Origin: Pseudomonas sp. Irchel 3E20
GTDB taxonomy: Bacteria; Pseudomonadota; Gammaproteobacteria; Pseudomonadales; Pseudomonadaceae
Assembly: GCF_900187645.1 (NCBI RefSeq)
Contig: NZ_FYEE01000010.1
Span: 62,001-126,000, forward strand
DNA: 64,000 nucleotides
Direction: 5' to 3'
Shown here: positions 39,687 to 48,652 of the stretch, piece by piece
Layout: every line of letters starts with the position of its first letter
How positions within the stretch are numbered: the stretch's first letter is position 1
Translations under genes and position numbers: made by a program
Notes under the pieces: generated by a model
What the model saw: only the letters and a program-made list of their open reading frames with translations
Database searches by the model: none
Told to the model about the DNA's origin: nothing

Positions 39687-41150
39687 ATGGAATTCACGAG
39701 TCAACACTTTATCGCGCTGGCGCCGCTGCTGATTACCAGCCTCACCATCATCGTGGTGATGCTGGCGATCGCCTGGCGTCGCAACCACTCACAGACCTTC
39801 CTGATTTCAGTGGCTGGTCTCAACCTGGCGTTGCTGTCGATCCTCCCGGCATTGAAGGTCGCGCCCCTGGCCGTGACGCCCCTGCTGTTGGTGGACAACT
39901 TCGCCTGCCTGTACATGGCGCTGATCCTGGTCGCCACCCTGGCCTGCGTCACCCTCGCCCACGCCTACCTCGGCGAAGGCGGCACCGGTTACCCGGGCAA
40001 CCGCGAAGAGCTGTATCTGCTCATCCTGATGTCTGCCGCTGGCGGCCTGGTGCTGGTCAGCGCGCAACACCTGGCCGGCCTGTTCATCGGCCTGGAACTG
40101 CTCTCGGTACCGGTTTATGGCTTGGTGGCCTACGCCTTCTTCAACAAGCGCTCCCTGGAAGCCGGCATCAAGTACATGGTGCTGTCGGCGGCCGGTTCCG
40201 CGTTCCTGTTGTTCGGCATGGCCCTGCTCTACGCCGAAGCGGGCAGCCTGAGCTTCAGTGGCATCGGTTTGGCGCTGGAAGCCACGGGCGTGCCGGCACC
40301 GATCGCCCAGCTAGGCCTGGCGATGATGCTGATCGGCCTGGCCTTCAAGCTGTCGCTGGTACCGTTCCACCTCTGGACCCCGGACGTCTACGAAGGCGCC
40401 CCGGCCCCGGTGGCGGCGTTCTTGGCCACAGCGGCGAAAGTCGCGGTGTTCGCGGTGATGGTGCGTCTGTTCCAGATTTCCCCGGCAGCCAACACCGCCG
40501 TGCTGAGCAACGTGCTGACGGTCATTGCCATCGCCTCGATCCTGTTCGGTAACCTGCTGGCGCTGACCCAGAGCAACCTCAAGCGTCTGCTGGGTTACTC
40601 CTCCATCGCCCACTTCGGTTACCTGCTGATCGCCCTGGTGGCCAGCAAGGGCCTGGCGCTGGAAGCCATCGGCGTCTACCTGGTCACCTACGTCATCACC
40701 AGCCTGGGCGCGTTCGGCGTGATTACCCTGATGTCCTCGCCATACAAGGGCCGCGACGCGGACGCCCTGTACGAGTACCGCGGCCTGTTCTGGCGCCGTC
40801 CGTACCTGACCGCCGTATTGACCGTGATGATGCTGTCCCTGGCCGGTATTCCCCTCACAGCAGGTTTCATCGGTAAGTTCTACATCATCGCCACGGGCGT
40901 CGAAGCCCACCAATGGTGGCTGCTGGGCGCCCTGGTCATGGGTAGCGCCATCGGCGTCTTCTACTACCTGCGGGTGATGGTGACGCTGTTCCTGGTCGAG
41001 CCGAGCCTGCGTCGCCACGATGCCCAGTTGCATTGGGAACAGAAGGCAGGTGGCGTGATGCTGCTGGCCATCGCCGCCCTGGCATTCTTCCTCGGCGTGT
41101 ACCCGCAACCTCTGCTGGAACTGGTGCAGCAGGCCGGTCTCGCTGGCTGA
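39687..41150 (+). CDS. nuoN: NADH-quinone oxidoreductase subunit N
   Basis: A 487-residue third antiporter-like subunit. FIGLELLSVPVYGLVAYAF, VPFHLWTPDVYEGAPAPVAA and LGYSSIAHFGYLLIAL are typical of NuoN. The ATG at 39687 (MEFTSQHFIALAP) is used rather than a longer frame that starts inside nuoM. It closes the nuo operon and is followed by a strong terminator. Confidence 0.97.
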   Translation: MEFTSQHFIALAPLLITSLTIIVVMLAIAWRRNHSQTFLISVAGLNLALLSILPALKVAPLAVTPLLLVDNFACLYMALILVATLACVTLAHAYLGEGGTGYPGNREELYLLILMSAAGGLVLVSAQHLAGLFIGLELLSVPVYGLVAYAFFNKRSLEAGIKYMVLSAAGSAFLLFGMALLYAEAGSLSFSGIGLALEATGVPAPIAQLGLAMMLIGLAFKLSLVPFHLWTPDVYEGAPAPVAAFLATAAKVAVFAVMVRLFQISPAANTAVLSNVLTVIAIASILFGNLLALTQSNLKRLLGYSSIAHFGYLLIALVASKGLALEAIGVYLVTYVITSLGAFGVITLMSSPYKGRDADALYEYRGLFWRRPYLTAVLTVMMLSLAGIPLTAGFIGKFYIIATGVEAHQWWLLGALVMGSAIGVFYYLRVMVTLFLVEPSLRRHDAQLHWEQKAGGVMLLAIAALAFFLGVYPQPLLELVQQAGLAG

Positions 41151-41168
41151 CCGCTACCGCGCCAATAC

Positions 41169-41195
41169 AAACGGCACCTTCGGGTGCCGTTTTTG
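41169..41195 (+). terminator. Rho-independent terminator of the nuo operon
   Basis: ACGGCACC-TTCG-GGTGCCGT, an 8-bp stem closed by a stable UUCG-type tetraloop, is followed by TTTTTG. It starts 20 bases after the nuoN stop. Confidence 0.92.
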
Positions 41196-41607
41196 CGTCT
41201 GGGCAATGTTGCAGGAATAGTCTGGGTGCCAGGCGTAAAAAACCTCGGCGGCGGCATTCTCCCGGTAACTGCCACCACACGGTGCTGAATCTTCTCCTGG
41301 CCCGCCCCGCAAAGCCCTGCGTTCAAAGTCGAGTTTCATACGAAGGCTTACCTGCGGTGCCGGTTTTCTGCGCGTGCTCCCCCGCCCTAACCCCCTGTCC
41401 AGGCCTGTAATCAGCCCTTTTCCCCTGCATAAAAGCCCCATCACATAACCCCGAGGCACTTCAACTGCGCAATTGAAAGTACTTTTTAGAGCACGGATTA
41501 ATAATGCACCCAGACACTTTTTGTCATTTTTGACCAAGGCAAGTTCCTCCTTTAAGTTATTTTCGTGGCTGCAACAGCGCACCACCCAATAACAAGAGGA
41601 TTACATC
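41196..41607 (+). promoter_or_regulatory. AT-rich upstream region of the YcaO operon
   Basis: No gene is recognised in these 412 bases. The last ~170 bases are clearly AT-richer than both flanks. TTGAAA (41473-41478) and ATTAAT (41497-41502) with an 18-base spacer form a promoter candidate; a second possible -35, TTGACC, lies in the TCATTTTTGACCAAGG segment near 41527-41542. The ribosome-binding site AGAGGA (41595-41600) for the small peptide is strong. Confidence 0.45.
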
Positions 41608-41739
41608 ATGGGTTATATGTCTCAGTTCAACGCCAATACCATCGCCGATATCGAACAACAAGAACTGCAAAGCGAAGAGCAACTAAAAGACGAACTGCAA
41701 CTGACTGAAGCAGAACAGTCCGAACTGGAAGCCGAGTAA
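41608..41739 (+). CDS. Small acidic peptide, candidate RiPP precursor (43 aa)
   Basis: An unrecognised 43-residue peptide. It begins MGYMSQFNANTIADIEQQEL and continues as a helix-prone, extremely acidic tail (10 Glu, 2 Asp, 1 Lys in total; no Cys, no Pro, no His). AGAGGA lies 7 bases before the ATG; a second ATG three codons on has poor spacing. It sits 53 bases upstream of a YcaO gene, the classic place for a modified-peptide precursor. The tail looks like an enzyme-recognition segment. If so, the modified core may be the N-terminal GYMSQFNANT, a follower-type arrangement as in bottromycin; this is inference. It could also be a regulatory leader peptide. Confidence 0.7.
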   Translation: MGYMSQFNANTIADIEQQELQSEEQLKDELQLTEAEQSELEAE

Positions 41740-41746
41740 CCCCTCT

Positions 41747-41773
41747 GGGGGGAAGTGCCCGCCGCTTCCCCCT
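41747..41773 (+). terminator. Intercistronic hairpin between the small peptide and ycaO
   Basis: GGGGGAAG/CTTCCCCC (extended by a G-T and a G-C pair) makes an 8-10-bp stem right after the peptide stop, followed only by TTGCC. It is likely an attenuator or 3'-end stabiliser that lets the peptide be made in excess over the enzymes. Confidence 0.55.
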
Positions 41774-41792
41774 TGCCTTCAGGGATCCCACC

Positions 41793-43040
41793 ATGGACGC
41801 CAATACCGTAACCGAACGCGAACTGAGCCTGGCGCAAGCCCATCAGCGCCTGCACCTAGAGCTCGCCACCCTGAAACTGCAGGCCAACATCCGCACCCTG
41901 GGCAACCACATCGTCTCGGTGCAGGCCACCCTCGGGCACTGCCCGCAACAACCGCAGGCCCGCGGAGGCGGCAAGGGTTTGCTCGAACACGCCCGGGTCG
42001 GCGCACTATATGAAGCCCTCGAACACTATCTAAGCGAACAGTACGACACTCTGGCCATACACTTTAAAGATGCCAGTTACTTGCGCAACAATGCACTTTT
42101 CCATGACGACAGCGTTCTAAATCCACTGATCGAAAACAATGCGCAAGGCTTCGCCTGCCGAACTTACACAAGCCCTCTGGACAACCGCCGCTTTTCCTAT
42201 CCGCTCGTACTTAGTTCCAGCCTTTATGCACAAAACCCCGTGCCGGGCGACGCCACGGACTACCGCAGCCTGCGCCGCTATGGCAGCAACAGCGGCACCG
42301 CCATTGGCGCCACCCCTGATGAAGCCGTGCTGCACGCCATCAACGAGTGCATCGAACGCGACGCTGTTTCGCTGTTTTTGCTCGACCACTTCTATTACCA
42401 GAACCCTGTGCCGCTAAAACGGGTGGTGCGACCGCCCCTGACCGAACCCTGTGGCCAACGCTGGGCCCAAGTGGAAGCGGAGATCGGTGCGCCAGTGGTG
42501 CTGCTGGACATCAGCAGCGAATTCCTCGCCAAAACTTACCTGGCGTTCAGCCTCGCCCCAAGCCCGCTGCCCCGGGTGTTCGGCTCGGGCACGTCCCTGG
42601 ACGGCCAACACGCCGCCTGGCGGGCGTTGAGCGAATTGACCCAGGTCCACCTCAACAGTGCGCAGGCCCAAATGCAGCAGCAACTGCGCGCCGCCCAAGG
42701 GGCGCTGCGCCGCTTTTCGCGCTTGCAGCGCTGCCTGCAATTCGACGCACCGAGCCTGCTGGCACGTGCCCGCCAGTGCGAGGTCGAACTGCCCAACGCC
42801 GCGCCACAGCCCACCCTGGCCCGGCAGATTCACCTATTGGCCGAAGACCTACACCGTCACCACCGCACGCTCGGCGTCTCAACCCTGTACCACAGCGCGT
42901 TGGGCACGACCCTGGCAAACGTGGTCATTCCCGGGCTGGAACGGTTCTATATCGTTTCCAGCGGCAACGTGGTGGTGCCGCAGGAGCGTGGCCGACGCCT
43001 GGCCCCCACCTCGGCACAAGGAATCGCCGCCCATGGCTGA
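41793..43040 (+). CDS. YcaO-domain protein (ATP-dependent amide-backbone cyclodehydratase family), stand-alone
   Basis: A 415-residue YcaO. Family enzymes phosphorylate a peptide-bond oxygen with ATP so that a nearby nucleophile can attack, giving azolines, thioamides or macroamidines. ATP/Mg motifs are visible: GGGKGLLEHARVGALYEALE (58-77), SGTAIGATPDEAVLHAINEC followed by IERDA (167-191), and GSGTSLDGQHAAWRALSELT (264-283). Residues 1-50 form a helical extension (ERELSLAQAHQRLHLELATL). The C terminus (VVVPQERGRRLAPTS) lacks the proline-rich PxPxP end of azoline-forming YcaOs. No E1-like partner, flavin dehydrogenase or TfuA is nearby. It overlaps the next gene by 8 bases. Family firm, reaction unknown. 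Confidence 0.92.
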   Translation: MDANTVTERELSLAQAHQRLHLELATLKLQANIRTLGNHIVSVQATLGHCPQQPQARGGGKGLLEHARVGALYEALEHYLSEQYDTLAIHFKDASYLRNNALFHDDSVLNPLIENNAQGFACRTYTSPLDNRRFSYPLVLSSSLYAQNPVPGDATDYRSLRRYGSNSGTAIGATPDEAVLHAINECIERDAVSLFLLDHFYYQNPVPLKRVVRPPLTEPCGQRWAQVEAEIGAPVVLLDISSEFLAKTYLAFSLAPSPLPRVFGSGTSLDGQHAAWRALSELTQVHLNSAQAQMQQQLRAAQGALRRFSRLQRCLQFDAPSLLARARQCEVELPNAAPQPTLARQIHLLAEDLHRHHRTLGVSTLYHSALGTTLANVVIPGLERFYIVSSGNVVVPQERGRRLAPTSAQGIAAHG

Positions 43041-43950
43041 ACAGGCGTTGCAGCCACCGGCCCTGCCGGGGCAATGGGCCCATTTCATGGAGCCCCTGGG
43101 GCCGGGGCTCAATCAGTTCTTTATCGTCAAGGTGGGGGGCCGAGACTGGATCGGGCGCAAGGTGCTGCAAAAAAACGACAAGGGGCTCTGGAAGTCCTCC
43201 AGCATTATCGAACCCGACATGCTGTTCGGTCGGCTGGGACATCTGCATTGGAGCAACGAAGGCGTGGAGTGCAGCTTCCTGACCGCTAGCGCCACCGAAA
43301 AGCACCGGGTGTTCGCCCGCGCCCTGACCCGGGCGGGCAACGAGCTGTATTTTCCATTCCCGGTGCTCGAAACCAGCGGCCAGGAATTCACCTGCCCCGC
43401 CGATTACTGGCAATGCAACCCATCACTGGCCAGCCGTCTGGACGCGGAGGAAGAGCATTTTCGCCAGCACTGCATCCGCATCCTCAAGACCCTGACCCGC
43501 CCCGGCGCCACCCTTTACGACCCGGCCTGCTCCACGGGCACCTTCATCGCCAGCCTCGCCACCGCCCTACCCGGGCGGCGTTGCGTGGGGGCCGACTGTT
43601 CGGCCTCGATGATTAGGCACGCCAGTGCTCGCCATCGGGCGCCGGGCCTGGAGTTCCACCTGATGGACGCGACGCGGGGCGCTGTCGCCGGGCTGACCTG
43701 CGATGTGTTGATCCTGCGGTTTCTCAATGCCGAGGTGGTGACCCGCGCCACCGCCACACGCCTGCTGGTGCATTTGTGCGGTTGCCTTAACCCGGGGGCG
43801 CGAATCATCGTTTTCGGCCATACCCCGGTGCTGCCAGACATTCCGTTGATGGCCCGGCAATTGGGGTTGAACCTGGTCTCCTGCGTAGCGGCGCGCCCGG
43901 GGCGCACCGAACTGTTCCAGTTCTACCTACTGGAGGCCTTGGCCCCATGA
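43033..43950 (+). CDS. SAM-dependent methyltransferase with unrecognised N-terminal domain
   Basis: A 305-residue protein. The C-terminal part (about 150-305) is a class I methyltransferase: motif I LYDPACSTGTFIASLA (161-176), the acidic residue of GADCS (186-190) after strand 2, and CDVLILRFLNAEVVT (223-237) as motif II/post-II region. Residues 1-145 match nothing I recognise: FIVKVGGRDWIGRKVLQKND and GRLGHLHWSNEGVECSFLTA suggest a small beta-rich domain, perhaps a substrate- or peptide-binding module. The start overlaps ycaO by 8 bases and the stop overlaps the hydrolase gene by 4, so it belongs to the same pathway. Likely substrate: the peptide product or a fragment of it. Confidence 0.85.
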   Translation: MAEQALQPPALPGQWAHFMEPLGPGLNQFFIVKVGGRDWIGRKVLQKNDKGLWKSSSIIEPDMLFGRLGHLHWSNEGVECSFLTASATEKHRVFARALTRAGNELYFPFPVLETSGQEFTCPADYWQCNPSLASRLDAEEEHFRQHCIRILKTLTRPGATLYDPACSTGTFIASLATALPGRRCVGADCSASMIRHASARHRAPGLEFHLMDATRGAVAGLTCDVLILRFLNAEVVTRATATRLLVHLCGCLNPGARIIVFGHTPVLPDIPLMARQLGLNLVSCVAARPGRTELFQFYLLEALAP

Positions 43951-44804
43951 GGCCCTCGCTAGACACGGGTTACTACGCTACGGAGGACGGCCACTGCCTG
44001 TACTGGGAACGCCACGGGCCCAGCCACGCCGCGCCGGTTTTTTTCCTCCACGGTGGGCCCGGGGGCTATTGCAGCCCGCAGCACCTTAGGTTTTTCGACC
44101 TTGAACAGTGGCAGGTAATTGTGTTCGATCAGCGCGGCTGCGGGCGCTCCCATCCCCGGGGCGAAACCCGCAACAACAGCACCGCTCACTCGGTTGCCGA
44201 TATCGACGCCCTGCGCCGGCACCTGGGCCTGGCACGCATCAACCTGCTGGGGGTGTCCTGGGGCAGTTGGCTGGCGGTGCAATACCAACAGCAATTTGCC
44301 GAGCATGTGGCGCGTTGCGTGCTGGTGTCGCTGTTTGTGCCCTGTGCCGAGCACGTCGCCGAGCACGAACGGATGATGAACCAACGCCTGGGCCAGTTGC
44401 AGGCAGGATGGGATATGGCAGCGGTGCTGGCCGACCTGCGCCAGGGCAACCCACAGGTGCGGCGGCGAGCGGCGCTGCACTGGGCACAGGCGAACGCCAG
44501 CACCCTGGCTGCCAAAGCCCTGCACGCTTTTGTCGACGATCACGCCATCGACGCCATGACCCTGGAACTGCATTTCCATCAGCAGGGCTACTTCTTTGAC
44601 GAAGGCCAGCCCATCAGGCTGTCCGCCGACACCCTGGCCATCCAGGGCATCCACGACCGTTGCGGCATGGCCAGCCTGCGCTGGTTGCGCCAGCACGGCC
44701 CCTTGCCTGCACGCCTGCTGCGCGCCGGGCACAACGCCCTGGCGCCCAACCTGCTGCAGGCGGTGCGCCAAGCCCTCGACGCCCCGCCGCCATTGCTGCC
44801 GTAG
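43947..44804 (+). CDS. Alpha/beta hydrolase, proline iminopeptidase-like
   Basis: A 285-residue alpha/beta-hydrolase-fold protein. The oxyanion loop HGGPGG (35-40), DQRGCGRSHP (61-70), nucleophile elbow GVSWGS (102-107, Ser104), Asp237 in GIHDRCG and His262 in AGHNA form a complete triad in the proline-iminopeptidase arrangement (family S33). It has no signal peptide, so it is cytoplasmic. As the last gene of the operon it could trim the modified peptide; bottromycin's BotH shows that this fold can also be recruited for a non-hydrolytic step, but BotH lacks a normal active site whereas this one is intact. Confidence 0.9.
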   Translation: MRPSLDTGYYATEDGHCLYWERHGPSHAAPVFFLHGGPGGYCSPQHLRFFDLEQWQVIVFDQRGCGRSHPRGETRNNSTAHSVADIDALRRHLGLARINLLGVSWGSWLAVQYQQQFAEHVARCVLVSLFVPCAEHVAEHERMMNQRLGQLQAGWDMAAVLADLRQGNPQVRRRAALHWAQANASTLAAKALHAFVDDHAIDAMTLELHFHQQGYFFDEGQPIRLSADTLAIQGIHDRCGMASLRWLRQHGPLPARLLRAGHNALAPNLLQAVRQALDAPPPLLP

Positions 44805-44871
44805 CAAGCAGGCGCGCCCGCGCTGGGGTGCGCAGCAGCCCTAAAAACTCAGCCCGCCGATACACCGCATG

Positions 44872-44909
44872 AGGAGGGCTTGGCCCTCCTGCGCGGGCAA
44901 GCTCGCTTG

Positions 44910-44912
<3 letters not shown>
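44872..44912. repeat. Hairpins between the convergent hydrolase and glpV genes
   Basis: AGGAGGGC-ttg-GCCCTCCT (44872-44890) is an 8-bp perfect stem, followed by GCAAGC-TC-GCTTGC, a second small palindrome that reaches the glpV stop codon. The second resembles the core of pseudomonad REP elements. Together they probably end transcription of both operons, although no long T-run is present. Confidence 0.5.
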
Positions 44913-46652
<1,740 letters not shown>

Positions 46653-46691
46653 AGAGACCTCCGGTTTGGGTTTCAGGGCGTGCTCGCCGAA

Positions 46692-46967
46692 CTAGCCCCA
46701 TCGCATCACAGCCAACAGCCACACCAGGGACAGCGCACACGCGCCCCAGATGCTCCAGTCGGTGACGCCAATGACCAGCAAATGCAGGTAGGCGCTGCCG
46801 AGAAGACCGATAAACAGGCGATCACCACGGGTGGTGCTGATCGGCAAAAAACCACGCCGGGGCACGCTGGGCGAGCGCAACTCCCAGGTGGTCATGGCCG
46901 CCAGCACCAGGGCAATGGCGGTGAAAAACAGCGCGGTGGGGGTGGTCCAGGCCATCCATTGCATCAT
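46692..46967 (-). CDS. DUF2160 family membrane protein
   Basis: A 91-residue protein with three hydrophobic helices (for example TPTALFFTAIALVLAAMTTW) and the conserved ELRSPSVPRRGFLPISTTRG-type loop followed by GDRLFIGLLGSAYLHL. DUF2160 proteins occur almost only inside GlpSTPQV-like importer operons, between the second permease and the binding protein, as here; their role is unknown. Start MMQWMAW is chosen because GAGGA lies 4 bases upstream; its first bases are 8 bp from the glpQ stop. Confidence 0.88.
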   Translation of the reverse strand: MMQWMAWTTPTALFFTAIALVLAAMTTWELRSPSVPRRGFLPISTTRGDRLFIGLLGSAYLHLLVIGVTDWSIWGACALSLVWLLAVMRWG

Positions 46968-46974
46968 CGTTTCC

Positions 46975-47775
46975 TCACACCCGGCCCAGGGCAAAGCCCT
47001 TGGCCACATGGTTGCGGACAAACCAGATCACCAGCATGCCCGGCAAAATCGTCAGCACCCCGGCCGCCGCCAGCACGCCCCAGTCGATGCCCGAGGCGGA
47101 CACGGTGCGGGTCATAACCGCCGCGATAGGCTTGGCGTTGACCGAGGTCAGGGTGCGCGCCAGCAGCAGTTCGACCCAAGAAAACATGAAGCAAAAAAAC
47201 GCCGTCACGCCGATGCCGGAGCCAATCAGCGGGATGAAAATTTTCACGAAGAACCGGGGAAAGCTATAGCCGTCGATGTAGGCCGTTTCGTCGATTTCCT
47301 TGGGCACCCCCGACATGAAGCCTTCGAGGATCCACACCGCCAACGGCACGTTGAACAGGCAATGGGCCAGGGCCACGGCAATATGGGTATCGAATAGGCC
47401 AATGGAGGAGTACAGCTGGAAAAACGGCAGCAAAAACACCGCCGGCGGTGCCATGCGGTTAGTCAGCAGCCAGAAGAACAAGTGCTTGTCCCCCAGAAAG
47501 CGATAGCGCGAGAAGGCGTAGGCCGCCGGCAGTGCCACCCCCAGGGAGATCACCGTGTTAAGGCTTACGTAGTACAGCGAGTTGAGGTAGCCGGTGTACC
47601 AACTGGGGTCGGTGAAGATGACCTTGTAGTTGGCCAGGGTGAAGTCCTGGGGAAACAGGGTCAGGCCGCCGAGGATTTCGGTGTTGCTCTTGAAGGACAT
47701 GTTCAGCAGCCAGTAGATCGGCACCAGCAGGAACAGGATGTAGAGCAGCAACGGCAGGGCTTTTTTCAATGGCAT
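46975..47775 (-). CDS. glpQ: ABC transporter permease (GlpQ-like)
   Basis: A 266-residue inner-membrane permease of the MalG/carbohydrate-uptake class with six predicted helices. The cytoplasmic EAA loop appears as EGFMSGVPKEIDETAYIDGY, followed by PLIGSGIGVTAFFCF. The N terminus LPLLLYILFLLVPIYWLLNM is the first helix. It lies 10 bases after glpP and pairs with it to form the channel. Not to be confused with the phosphodiesterase GlpQ of E. coli. Confidence 0.85.
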   Translation of the reverse strand: MPLKKALPLLLYILFLLVPIYWLLNMSFKSNTEILGGLTLFPQDFTLANYKVIFTDPSWYTGYLNSLYYVSLNTVISLGVALPAAYAFSRYRFLGDKHLFFWLLTNRMAPPAVFLLPFFQLYSSIGLFDTHIAVALAHCLFNVPLAVWILEGFMSGVPKEIDETAYIDGYSFPRFFVKIFIPLIGSGIGVTAFFCFMFSWVELLLARTLTSVNAKPIAAVMTRTVSASGIDWGVLAAAGVLTILPGMLVIWFVRNHVAKGFALGRV

Positions 47776-47785
47776 GGCAGGGGCC

Positions 47786-48652
47786 TCAACGCTGGCTGTC
47801 AGCGTGGGTCATGGCGGTGTAGAACAGCCACGACACCAGCAGGATTATCAGGAAGTACACCAGGGAAAACGCCGCCGCCGGGCCCAGGTCGAACTGGCCG
47901 ACGGCCATCTGGGTCAGGGTCTGGCTGAGGAAGGTGGTGGCATTGCCCGGCCCGCCACCGGTCAGCACGAACGGTTCGGTGTAGATCATGAAACTGTCCA
48001 TGAAGCGCAGCATCACCGCGATCAACAGCACGCTTTTCATCTTCGGCAACTGGATGTGGCGAAACACCGCCCAGGCCGACGCCCGGTCGATACGCGCAGC
48101 CTGGTAGTACACGTCCGGAATGGCCCGCAACCCCGAATAACACAGCAGGGCCACCAGGGACGTCCAGTGCCACACGTCCATCACCAGCACCGTGACCCAG
48201 GCGTCCAGGGTGTTGGCCGCGTAGTTGTAGTCGATACCCAGGGCATTGAGGCTCGACCCCATCAGGCCGATGTCGGCGCGGCCGAATATCTGCCAGATAG
48301 TGCCCACCACGTTCCACGGAATCAGCAGCGGAATCGCCAACACGATCAGCACCAGCGACGACCAACGGCCCTTGGCCGGCATGGTCAGGGCGATGCCGAT
48401 GCCCAGGGGGATTTCGATCAGCAACACACAGGCCGAATAGATGAACTGACGCAACAGCGAGTCGTGCAGGCGCGGGTCCAGCAGCACCTGGCGATACCAG
48501 TCGGCGCCGACAAAATAGCGGCTGGACTGGTCGAAAATGTCCTGCACCGAGTAGTTGACCACCGTCATCATCGGGATCACCGCACTGAACGCCACCAGCA
48601 GGAACACCGGCAACACCAGCCACCAGGCCTTGTTGTTCTGCACCTTGCTCAT
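47786..48652 (-). CDS. glpP: ABC transporter permease (GlpP-like)
   Basis: A 288-residue MalF-class permease. The N-terminal helix AWWLVLPVFLLVAFSAVIPM and the EAA-like loop SGLRAIPDVYYQAARIDRAS are visible, with MLRFMDSFMIYTEPF typical of this subfamily. The ATG at 48652 gives MSKVQNNKAWW and overlaps the glpT stop by 4 bases; a start 45 bases upstream inside glpT is rejected. Confidence 0.85.
   Translation of the reverse strand: MSKVQNNKAWWLVLPVFLLVAFSAVIPMMTVVNYSVQDIFDQSSRYFVGADWYRQVLLDPRLHDSLLRQFIYSACVLLIEIPLGIGIALTMPAKGRWSSLVLIVLAIPLLIPWNVVGTIWQIFGRADIGLMGSSLNALGIDYNYAANTLDAWVTVLVMDVWHWTSLVALLCYSGLRAIPDVYYQAARIDRASAWAVFRHIQLPKMKSVLLIAVMLRFMDSFMIYTEPFVLTGGGPGNATTFLSQTLTQMAVGQFDLGPAAAFSLVYFLIILLVSWLFYTAMTHADSQR

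Noticed and set aside
41793..43040. Microcin B17-type azole pathway.
   Set aside because: McbB- and McbC-like partners are absent and the small peptide has no Cys and few Ser/Gly, so a McbBCD system is not supported.
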